Of a stretch of 64,000 nt of DNA, positions 8,462 through 15,511 are shown in pieces; positions within the stretch are counted from its first letter, which is position 1; every line of letters begins with the position of its first letter. A program made the position numbers and the translations under genes. The notes beneath the pieces were generated by a model. The model was not told the DNA's origin, searched no databases, and worked only from the letters and a program-made list of their open reading frames with translations. This stretch comes from Methylosinus sp. Sm6 (lineage in GTDB: Bacteria; Pseudomonadota; Alphaproteobacteria; Rhizobiales; Beijerinckiaceae). Location: positions 1-64,000 of the forward strand of contig NZ_JAINDZ010000002.1 in NCBI RefSeq assembly GCF_019802345.1. The letters are read 5' to 3'.

Positions 8462-9949
8462 ATGACCTTCTCCACGACGGCCGAGGACACGCGCCGCGAG
8501 CTCGACGACCTGCTGACGTCGCTGCGGCGCCTGCGCGAGGACGTGGCCGCCGACGGAGCCGAGATCGTCCGTGGCTTCGGCCCCGACGTCGCCGCGAGCG
8601 GATTCGCGCCGGCGGCGGAAAATCTCGCCCATTATCTCGCCCTGCGGCGGCGCGACCTCAGCGCGCTGCAGGCGCGCCTCGCCGCGCTCGGCCTCTCCTC
8701 CCTCGGCCGCAGCGAGGCCAAGGTGCTCGCCGCACTCGACGCGATCATCGCCACTTTGCGGCGCCTCTGCGGCGAGGCCGACGCCGCCTATCCGCCGCCC
8801 GCGGCCATGCGCGCCGGAGAGGAAGCGATCCTCGCCGCGCGCGACCTCATCTTCGGCGCCGTTCCAGCGACGCCGCGCGCCGTGGTGATGGTCACCCTGC
8901 CGAGCGAGGCGGCGAGCGACGCGGCGCTGGTGCGTCGGCTGATGGAATCCGGAATGGGCTGCGCGCGGATCAATTGCGCGCATGACGACGCCGACGCCTG
9001 GCGGCGCATGATCGCCAATATTCGCGCGGTCGAGGCGGAGCTGAAGCGCTCCTGCCGCGTGCTGATGGACATCGCCGGCCCCAAATGCCGGATCGAGCAG
9101 CTGCGCGCGCCCGAGAAGCTGCGGCTGTTCCGCGGCGACCGCTTCGCCTTCGTCACGAGGCTCGATCCGCAGACGCGGGGCCCCGTGGCGGTACGGCCAT
9201 CCTTTCCGCAAGTGGTCGGCCAGCTGGCGCCGGGCGCGGAAGTCTGGATCAACGACGGGAAGATCGGCGCGCGCGTGGTGGGCCAGCGACCGGACGGGGT
9301 GGAGCTGGAAGTGTTCAGCGCGCGCGCCAAGGGCGAGCGGCTGAAGCTCGAAAAAGGGCTCAACTTCCCGACGACCGACCTCCGCTTGCCGCCGCTCACG
9401 CCCAAGGATTTCACCGATCTCGACACCGTCGCCGAGCTCGCCGATCTCGTCGGCTTCTCCTTCGTGCAGGAGCCTTCGGACGTGGAGCTGCTGCAGGATC
9501 ATCTCGCCGCGCGGCGCGGGGACCGGCCGCGCCAGGCGCTGGTGCTGAAGATCGAGACGCCGCTCGCGGTGCGCAATTTGCCGCGGCTGATCGTGAAATC
9601 GGCGGCGCATCATCCGACGGCGGTGATGATCGCGCGCGGCGATCTCGCCGTCGAGCTCGGCTTCGCCCGTCTCTCGGAGATGCAGGAGGAGATTCTGTGG
9701 CTGTGCGAGGCGGCGCATGTGCCGGTGATCTGGGCGACACAGGTGCTGGACCAATTCATCAAGGACGGCGCGCCGAGCCGCGCCGAGACCACCGACGCCG
9801 CCATGGCGCAGCGAGCCGAATGCGTGATGCTGAACAAGGGCGCCTATCTCGCCGAAGCGGTGACCTTCCTGCGCGACGTGCTGGCGCGGATGGACCGCCA
9901 TCACAGCAAGAAATTCGCTCGCTTCACCCCTCTACGCGCCTGGGGGTGA
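8462..9949 (+). CDS. Pyruvate kinase-like protein with an N-terminal extension and no C-terminal domain
   Basis: The barrel and B domain of pyruvate kinase are recognisable from about residue 140 to 480. ARINCAHD stands in place of the usual RxNxSHG, MDIAGPKCRI in place of LDxxGPxIR, then GLNFP..LPPLTPKDFTDL, FSFVQEPSDV, VLKIETPLAV with the catalytic Lys, MIARGDLAVELG and WATQVLDQFIKDG.PSRAETTD. About 135 residues with no family match precede the barrel and look helical. The allosteric C-terminal domain of ordinary pyruvate kinase is absent: the protein stops soon after the barrel. Catalysis of phosphoenolpyruvate to pyruvate is plausible but altered substrate-loop residues leave it open. It starts 138 bp after rpe. 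Confidence 0.8.
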   Translation: MTFSTTAEDTRRELDDLLTSLRRLREDVAADGAEIVRGFGPDVAASGFAPAAENLAHYLALRRRDLSALQARLAALGLSSLGRSEAKVLAALDAIIATLRRLCGEADAAYPPPAAMRAGEEAILAARDLIFGAVPATPRAVVMVTLPSEAASDAALVRRLMESGMGCARINCAHDDADAWRRMIANIRAVEAELKRSCRVLMDIAGPKCRIEQLRAPEKLRLFRGDRFAFVTRLDPQTRGPVAVRPSFPQVVGQLAPGAEVWINDGKIGARVVGQRPDGVELEVFSARAKGERLKLEKGLNFPTTDLRLPPLTPKDFTDLDTVAELADLVGFSFVQEPSDVELLQDHLAARRGDRPRQALVLKIETPLAVRNLPRLIVKSAAHHPTAVMIARGDLAVELGFARLSEMQEEILWLCEAAHVPVIWATQVLDQFIKDGAPSRAETTDAAMAQRAECVMLNKGAYLAEAVTFLRDVLARMDRHHSKKFARFTPLRAWG

Positions 9950-10026
9950 GCGGCGCGGGGGAGTTGCGGCGAGGGCGAGGGAGCATTATGGGAGAGCGCC
10001 CAGCCGCGACGAGCGGTCCGGGACGT

Positions 10027-10101
10027 TGGGGCGTCGCCAAGTGGTAAGGCAGCGGATTTTGATTCCGCCATACGGAGGTTCGAATCCTCCCGCCCCAGCC
10101 A
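10027..10101 (+). tRNA. tRNA-Gln (UUG anticodon)
   Basis: The cloverleaf can be folded by eye: acceptor arms tggggcg and cgcccca, a D arm with gtggtaaggc, an anticodon stem gcgga/tccgc around the loop ttttgat whose central ttg reads CAA, and a T arm ggagg-ttcgaat-cctcc. The discriminator G and the CCA end are encoded (10098-10101). It is followed at once by an AT-rich foreign-looking gene, so it may be an integration site, although I find no second copy of its 3' end downstream. Confidence 0.97.
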
Positions 10102-10224
10102 ACAAACTCAACTAATCGGCTGTGCATAAGGCTCGGGCTCTCTCTGTTAAGGTCCATAGTGCTTCCTATGTAAGCAGCCAGACAAGCACGAGCCTAGTTT
10201 GAGGCTCCGCTGTCCGAAGTAAAG

Positions 10225-11157
10225 ATGAGGACGCTCGTGAGCCTGCTACGAGAGATTCAGGGAAGTTTGGTTGAGGGACACCCACTTGGCCCCATCTTGC
10301 TGAAGTTGAAATTGCTTGCGTCTCGACTAGGAAGCGATGTCCTTGAGGATTGGGTCAAGCACGAGTCGGAGGGATATCCAAATGATATCGATGTCCCCGA
10401 TTATAGAAAGGTACCTGTTTCGTATACAGGAGTTTTTACTGGCCCATTTAATAGCGGAATACGGAACGCTCCTATACCAGGAGCGTTGATAAATAGCCTT
10501 GGTGGTGAAAATTGGACTATATTTCGGCTCACACAGGGCATAGTTGCAATAGACGATATATTATCTAATAATGAATCAAGATTTATTACAATAGATGCAT
10601 CAAATTTGATTTTATTATTACAAGGAGAGGTCTATCCAGGATATGCATGCGTTTCTGTTATGGGAACTATTTCTACGAGTAGACTTGCGGATTTGCAAAA
10701 TGCCGTAAGGGCTCGCATTCTAGATCTTACGTTGGCGTTGGAAAAGAAGCTTCCAGGATCCGCTGAAATAACTATTGTTCTATCAAAGGCACCAAATCCG
10801 AAGGCGGTGGAGACAGTGGCACAGATCACTCAACAAGTGATTCACGGGAACGTGACGACGATCTCGAACAGCGGCGAAGGAGCTCGGTTCAACTTGAGCA
10901 TCACGTCGGGCGACACAAGCTCTGTTATAAAAGCTTTGGCGGATGGTGGTATCTCTGAAGACGATGCCGGTGAATTTGCGACGATTATCGCATCTGAGCC
11001 AAGCACGTGCGATAAGGAGCAGCCTTTCGGCCCAAAAGCAAAGGAGTGGCTTAGCAAAAATATTGGTAAAGCACTCGATGGGACATGGAATGCAAGTATA
11101 TCTGTAGCAACTAAAATTCTGACTGAGGCGGCCCTGCGCTACTACGGGCTGAAATAG
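10225..11157 (+). CDS. AbiTii domain protein (putative abortive-infection related)
   Basis: The 310-residue protein begins with SLLREIQ, then LLKLKLLASRLGSDVLEDWVKHESEGYP and DVPDYRKVPV, which matches my memory of the AbiTii domain, found in proteins linked to phage abortive infection. The C-terminal third (from about residue 185) is a separate region of unknown fold ending in a helical segment, GPKAKEWLSKNIGKALDG. Its DNA is far richer in A and T than its neighbours, especially 10390-10800, and codon use differs accordingly, which suggests recent transfer. It sits 123 bp after tRNA-Gln and is not obviously in an operon. Defence function is inferred from the domain; no toxin catalytic motif is visible. 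Confidence 0.7.
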   Translation: MRTLVSLLREIQGSLVEGHPLGPILLKLKLLASRLGSDVLEDWVKHESEGYPNDIDVPDYRKVPVSYTGVFTGPFNSGIRNAPIPGALINSLGGENWTIFRLTQGIVAIDDILSNNESRFITIDASNLILLLQGEVYPGYACVSVMGTISTSRLADLQNAVRARILDLTLALEKKLPGSAEITIVLSKAPNPKAVETVAQITQQVIHGNVTTISNSGEGARFNLSITSGDTSSVIKALADGGISEDDAGEFATIIASEPSTCDKEQPFGPKAKEWLSKNIGKALDGTWNASISVATKILTEAALRYYGLK

Positions 11158-11235
11158 CTCCTCGTGGACTCTCACCTTTGTGACGCTGGCGCACGCCCGT
11201 GTCGCGACGGCGACCGACCCTCTGGCGTTGCCCCC

Positions 11236-11334
11236 CTCGCCTTTCTCGAAAAGCTCGACGCCGAACAACGCCGCGCCGTCGAGCGCGGCCTGCATGACGG
11301 CTCGTCGGCCTCCGCCAGCAGCCCGCTGCTAGGT
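11236..11334 (+). pseudogene. Possible N-terminal fragment of a UvrD/PcrA-type helicase
   Basis: In the frame open from 11164, residues AFLEKLDAEQRRAVERG resemble the Q-motif region at the start of UvrD/PcrA superfamily 1 helicases, which normally reads FLxxLNxEQRxAV and is soon followed by the Walker A segment GPLLxxAGAGSGKT. Here the similarity stops at SPLLGSG and the rest of the frame is unrelated, with no P-loop. This looks like a decayed remnant between the AbiTii gene and a sensor kinase. Evidence is a single short motif, so confidence is low. Confidence 0.4.
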
Positions 11335-11376
11335 TCAGGACTCATCGACTACGAAAGAATTCGATTTAAATTGTCG

Positions 11377-11400
11377 CCGTTCGAGCATCTGCTCGAACGG
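11377..11400. repeat. 24 bp near-perfect palindrome
   Basis: Two 11 bp arms (left arm ccgttcgagca) are separated by only two bases. The sequence lies about 155 bp upstream of the sensor kinase start. It could be an operator for a dimeric regulator or the end of a decayed element; no T-run follows to make it a terminator. Confidence 0.6.
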
Positions 11401-11554
11401 GTGAGATTTGTTCTTTACCTCGACGGCGACTGCCGCCAGTATGCAAGCTCGGATCGAAGGTCCGACACCAAGGAGCTTCGGCTCTACAATGAAAGCCCGG
11501 GCGGCGCTCAGCGTCGACAACCGAGGCGGTCGGGGAAATCGACTGGGAGAGCAG

Positions 11555-12634
11555 ATGACCGACGCGCAGACGGCGGCAGATGACTGGCGTCGTCTCGTCT
11601 TCGACGAGACCAGCGCCGCTTTGATGTTGATCGACCGTGACGGCGCCGTCCTCTGCGCCAACGCAGAGGCGCAGCGCCTCTTCCATTATTCTGACGACAA
11701 CCTCCGCGGCCGGCCGATCACCGATCTTCTTCCGGACTTCGCGCCTGTTTCGTCGCTCGGCGGCGGCGTCTACGGCGCGCGCCGCGACGGCGTCCGCATT
11801 CCTGTGTTCATGCGCCTGACGCCGCTCGGGCGCGACGCCGGCGCCCCCCTGCTGGCGGCCGTGTTCCGTCTCGCCGGGGGACCGGAGGGAACGGCCTCGC
11901 TCGTCGAGCGCGCCGCCGGCCTCGAGGAGGCCAATGAGCGGCTGGCGCGATTCGCCTTCGTCGCCTCGCAAGACCTGCAGGAGCCGCTGCGCAAGATCGC
12001 CACTTTCGGCGATCTGATGCAATCGGCGATCACGCGCGGCGTGCGCGACGAGATCGTGAACGCCAATGAGGTGATGCGGCTCGCCGCCTTGCGCGCCCGC
12101 GCGCTGGTGGAGGATCTGCTGTCCTTCTCGCGCATCGTCAATGACGAGCTGGAGCTCGCCGCGCTCGACCTGCGCGAGGCGATCGAAGCCTCGCTCGAAG
12201 CTCTCGCGCCGTCGCTCGCGGCGGCGGAGGCCCGCATCGAGGTCGATCTGCCGAGCGTGTCGATCGCCGCCGACGCCGTGAAATTCCAGCGCCTCATGCG
12301 CAACATCCTGTCCAACGCAGTAAAATATCGCAAGCCGGGCCGGCCGGCGAGCATCGCCATTCGCGCCTTCCGCGACGCACGGCAGCTCTGCCTCGCCATC
12401 GCCGACGAGGGCATCGGCTTCGAGGCGCAATATGCGCAGCGAATCTTCGAGCCGTTGAAGCAATTGCACAGCAAGATCGACTATCCGGGCTCCGGCGTCG
12501 GCCTCGCAATGTGCAAGGCGATCGCCGACCGGCACAATTGGCGCATATCGGTCGAGGCGCAGCCCGGCGTCGGCGCGACCTTCTTCATCGTGCTGCCGCT
12601 CATCGGAGCCGGCCTCGTGGATCTTGCGCGATAG
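11555..12634 (+). CDS. PAS sensor kinase-like protein lacking the phospho-acceptor histidine
   Basis: The 359-residue protein has a PAS domain (about residues 15-105, ending before a short coiled linker) followed by a histidine kinase core of the phytochrome/PAS-linked type. The H-box reads FVASQDLQEPLRK, with Gln139 (codon caa at 11969) where this subfamily has the phosphorylated His. The ATP-binding domain looks intact: NILSNAVKYRK, DEGIGFE, IFEPLKQLH and GSGVGLAMCK. There is no membrane segment, so it is probably cytoplasmic. The start at 11555 is preceded by gggaga; the frame is open back to 11408. A kinase without the acceptor His may transphosphorylate a partner or act as an ATP-dependent regulator. 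The related kinase at 25893-27005 keeps the His. It converges on the methyltransferase with 2 bp between stop codons. Confidence 0.85.
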   Translation: MTDAQTAADDWRRLVFDETSAALMLIDRDGAVLCANAEAQRLFHYSDDNLRGRPITDLLPDFAPVSSLGGGVYGARRDGVRIPVFMRLTPLGRDAGAPLLAAVFRLAGGPEGTASLVERAAGLEEANERLARFAFVASQDLQEPLRKIATFGDLMQSAITRGVRDEIVNANEVMRLAALRARALVEDLLSFSRIVNDELELAALDLREAIEASLEALAPSLAAAEARIEVDLPSVSIAADAVKFQRLMRNILSNAVKYRKPGRPASIAIRAFRDARQLCLAIADEGIGFEAQYAQRIFEPLKQLHSKIDYPGSGVGLAMCKAIADRHNWRISVEAQPGVGATFFIVLPLIGAGLVDLAR

Positions 12635-12636
12635 GC

Positions 12637-13644
12637 TCATCGAAACTTGCCGATCGCCTTGGCCGAGGCGACGCCCCTGAACGTATGAAAGTTCGGGCTC
12701 GCTCCGGTTTCCCGGCAATAGCGGAGAAACTCGTCCGCGCCGACGTCGATCAGCACGACACGCCATCCGCTCCTTTGCCAATTGGCGATCTCTCGCGCTT
12801 GCAGACGCAGCCATTTCTCATGCGTGTCGGCGGGATAATTGTCGACGACGCGCGCCAGCGTCGCGTGATCGGCCGCCGCGACGCGCGGCAGATAGGCCGT
12901 CCTCGTCCTTGTCGTCGCCGCCCCGGCGTCTATCGCCGGCGCTTGTCTGACGGCGATCCAGCCGCCGAACAGGAACGTCTGGTAGAAGCGCAGCACGGAA
13001 TCGAACCCCGCTTCGCCCAGCAGCGCGACGAGCTCGGCCTCCGGGATGAAGTCGATGTCACGCTCGATATGCGCGCGATCCGCGGCGAGTTCGTCCGCGT
13101 CGGTGTCTTGCGAAGCGTAGGACTGGAGCCAGGCGTCGGACAATCGCTCGAAATCCGGCGAGCCTTTCTCGCCGAAGAGATCGGCGAGAATGAATATCCC
13201 ACCGGGCTTCAGCCTCCGGGCGACGGAGCGAAAATAGGAGAGCTTTTCGTCTCGCCCGGCGATGAAATGGGCGACGAAGATGGAGGACGTTGCGTCGAAC
13301 AGCGTCGGCGCTTCGTAATTCTGCAGGCGCCCGTCGAACAGCTCCACCCGGCTCGCTATTCCGGCTTCGGCGACTTTCCGCCGACACGCGGCCAGCATGT
13401 CGGTCGAAACATCGACGCCGACGAAGCGCCAGGACAAAAAGCGCTCCCCGAGAGCGATGATCTCGGCGCCGGCGCCGCAGCCGACCGACAGGAAGAGCGC
13501 ATCTTCCGGCAGGCGCCCGAGCCATGGCGCGATCATTCGATGCAGGGCGTCGTAGCTCGGACAGAATCGACGAATCCTGCGATCATATCTGGCCGCGAGG
13601 CTTTCGTCGAAATGCGCCGTGGCGTCGAACGGCTCATGGGTCAT
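12637..13644 (-). CDS. SAM-dependent methyltransferase
   Basis: The 335-residue protein has a Rossmann-type class I methyltransferase domain. LSVGCGAGAE at residues 52-61 is motif I for S-adenosylmethionine binding, FVGVDVS follows as motif II, and RRLKPGGIFILADLF is the motif near strand 5. The last 100 residues, after QAPAIDAGAA, form an extra region of unknown role with WQRSGWRVVLIDVGADEFLRYC. The substrate cannot be told from the sequence. It starts 24 bp after the DUF815 ATPase gene on the same strand and is probably the last gene of that operon, so its substrate may be connected with the GTPase/ATPase pair. Confidence 0.8.
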   Translation of the reverse strand: MTHEPFDATAHFDESLAARYDRRIRRFCPSYDALHRMIAPWLGRLPEDALFLSVGCGAGAEIIALGERFLSWRFVGVDVSTDMLAACRRKVAEAGIASRVELFDGRLQNYEAPTLFDATSSIFVAHFIAGRDEKLSYFRSVARRLKPGGIFILADLFGEKGSPDFERLSDAWLQSYASQDTDADELAADRAHIERDIDFIPEAELVALLGEAGFDSVLRFYQTFLFGGWIAVRQAPAIDAGAATTRTRTAYLPRVAAADHATLARVVDNYPADTHEKWLRLQAREIANWQRSGWRVVLIDVGADEFLRYCRETGASPNFHTFRGVASAKAIGKFR

Positions 13645-13668
13645 GGGCGATCACCGAGCTCTTGCATG

Positions 13669-14535
13669 TCACGCCTCCAGCGTCCTGCCGAGACGCCCGG
13701 CGAGGTCCTGGATATATTGCCAGGCGACGCGGCCGGAGCGCGCGCCGCGCGTGATCGACCATTCGAGCGCCTCGCGTTCGATCGTCTCCTTCGGCGCGTC
13801 GAGTCGATAATGGCGCGCATAGCCGAACGCCATGTCGAGATATTCGGCCTGGCTGCAATTGTGGAAGCCGAGCCACAGGCCGAAGCGGTCGGAGAGCGAA
13901 ATCTTCTCTTCCGCCGCCTCGCCGGGAATGATGGCGGAGGAGCGCTCATTCTCCATCATGTCGCGCGGCAGCAGATGGCGGCGGTTGGAGGTGGCGTAGA
14001 ACAACACATTGCGCGGCCGCCCCTCGACGCCGCCTTCGAGCACGGATTTCAAGGATTTATAGCTGGTCTCGGCGGCGTCGAAGGAGAGATCGTCGCAAAA
14101 CAGCAGAAAGGCGCAGGGCGCGCCGCGCAGCGCGCCGAGCAGGCCGGGCAGGCTCTCGATGTCCTCGCGATGAATCTCGATGAGCTTCAGCGGCAGGCGG
14201 CTCTGCGGATCGCGCGCGACCGCGGCGTGAATGGATTTGACCAGCGAGGACTTGCCCATGCCGCGCGCGCCCCACAGCAGCGCATTATTGGCCGGCAGTC
14301 CGCGCGCGAAGCGGCGCGTGTTGTCGAGCAGGAGGTCGCGCTGGCGATCGATCCCTTCGAGCAGCGCCAGCTCGACGCGATTGACCTGCGCCACCATGGT
14401 CAATTCGGCGCGCGCGGCGCGCCACACGAAGGCCTCGGCCGCGCAAAAATCCGGCGCCGACGGCGGCGGCGGCGCGAGCCGCTCCAGCGCCGCGGCGATG
14501 CGGGCGAGGAGGACGAGGGCGTCGGCCTCGGGCAT
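13669..14535 (-). CDS. DUF815 family AAA-type ATPase
   Basis: The 288-residue protein matches the DUF815 family: FVWRAARAELTMVAQVNR, GIDRQRDLLLDNTRRF, then Walker A GARGMGKSS at residues 89-97 and Walker B FLLFCDDLSFD. SYKSLKSVLEGG, YATSNRRHLLPRDMMENE (sensor region) and LSDRFGLWLGFHNC follow in the usual order. It is a cytoplasmic ATPase of unknown target. In many alphaproteobacteria DUF815 sits near yajC-secD; here it follows the GTPase-like gene with 2 bp between them, so the two are surely co-translated. The start at 14535 is the ATG that gives the family length; the frame is open to 14823. It may act as a chaperone or loader for the GTPase, which is speculation. Confidence 0.85.
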   Translation of the reverse strand: MPEADALVLLARIAAALERLAPPPPSAPDFCAAEAFVWRAARAELTMVAQVNRVELALLEGIDRQRDLLLDNTRRFARGLPANNALLWGARGMGKSSLVKSIHAAVARDPQSRLPLKLIEIHREDIESLPGLLGALRGAPCAFLLFCDDLSFDAAETSYKSLKSVLEGGVEGRPRNVLFYATSNRRHLLPRDMMENERSSAIIPGEAAEEKISLSDRFGLWLGFHNCSQAEYLDMAFGYARHYRLDAPKETIEREALEWSITRGARSGRVAWQYIQDLAGRLGRTLEA

Positions 14536-14537
14536 GT

Positions 14538-15506
14538 TCACATCCTTTCCGAAACGGGCGCGCCGTCGATCTGATCGAAGCCGAAGAGGAAGGCGTTGTC
14601 GAGATCGAGCGCCGCATAGAGCAGCGGATCGGCGGTGAGGAACGGCCGCCAGAATTCGGTGAAGGCGCGCGGGCCGGCGACGCCCTTGCGGCGAAAACGC
14701 CGCTCGCCGCCTCCATGCGGATCGATGTTCGGATTCTGAAACGTCTTCACGAAGCCGAAGGCCGAGAGCGCGATGAAACGGACCGCGACGCGTCCCTCGA
14801 GCGCGCGCAGCGCGTCGCTCCACGGCGCCGCCTGCAGCGACCGGCGCAGCGCGTGCAGCGCGACGGCGGGATCGCAGGCGTAAGTGAAGGCGCTCGGCCC
14901 GAGCCGCACGAACAGCCGCTCATATTGCGAGAAGGCGACGACGACGCGCCGCGCGCGATTGTCCGGCGCGAGCGCCAGCCGCTCGAGCAGCCGCGCCAGA
15001 TTGGCGACCCAGAGACTGTCCTCGAAACGCGCCAGCGGCAGCACGATGACGATCGCCTCGGCGCTCTGCAATTTTCCGGCGAAATCCTCGCGCACCTCAT
15101 AGGGCGCTTCCGCGGCGACATCGTCCGGAAAGGCGACGGCGCCGGCGGCGTCGATCACGCGCAGCAGAAAAGGCCCCCTCTCCCGCAGCGCCGGCGGCGC
15201 CTCGCCGATGAGCGTCAGCCGGAAGAAATATTCATTGAGCCGCGTCGGCTCCGTCGGCGCGCCGCCGGCGGCGAAATCGCGGCGCAATTTCTGGTAGTCG
15301 TCGACCTGCCCGCCGAGAAGATCGAGCTTGGAGGCGGAGGAATCGAAGCCGTGAAAGGCGGCGCGGGAAATCGTTTGCAGCATCGGCCGCAGCTCCGCCG
15401 GATAGCCATGCGCATTCTGCACGATGCAGTCGGTCGCGGTGGCCAGCAGCGAGGACTTGCCGCTTCCGCGCGGGCCGACGAGGCAGATGGTCAGCGTATC
15501 CGTCAT
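14538..15506 (-). CDS. GTPase-like P-loop protein
   Basis: The 322-residue protein begins at once with a P-loop, GPRGSGKSS at residues 11-19, and has a DxxG-like switch II segment in VIDAAGAVAF. The expected base-specificity motif NKxD is not evident; FSQYERLF sits at the matching strand end, so nucleotide preference is unclear. A hydrophobic strand, AIVIVLPLARFE, separates them, as in TRAFAC GTPases. No membrane segment is visible. I take the ATG at 15506, which places the P-loop at the N-terminus; upstream translation in this frame is low complexity. It starts 5 bp after the orphan 681-residue gene and ends 2 bp before the DUF815 ATPase gene. It is reminiscent of the predicted GTPases of bacterial conflict systems, but I cannot assign a named family. 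Confidence 0.65.
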   Translation of the reverse strand: MTDTLTICLVGPRGSGKSSLLATATDCIVQNAHGYPAELRPMLQTISRAAFHGFDSSASKLDLLGGQVDDYQKLRRDFAAGGAPTEPTRLNEYFFRLTLIGEAPPALRERGPFLLRVIDAAGAVAFPDDVAAEAPYEVREDFAGKLQSAEAIVIVLPLARFEDSLWVANLARLLERLALAPDNRARRVVVAFSQYERLFVRLGPSAFTYACDPAVALHALRRSLQAAPWSDALRALEGRVAVRFIALSAFGFVKTFQNPNIDPHGGGERRFRRKGVAGPRAFTEFWRPFLTADPLLYAALDLDNAFLFGFDQIDGAPVSERM

Positions 15507-15511
15507 CGGCG

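Noticed and set aside
7622-9904. 760-residue open frame antisense to rpe and the pyruvate kinase-like gene
   Set aside because: The opposite strand carries real motifs; this frame has none.
10027-12000. Integrated element with attachment repeats at tRNA-Gln
   Set aside because: No copy of the tRNA 3' end and no integrase gene found by eye downstream in this window.
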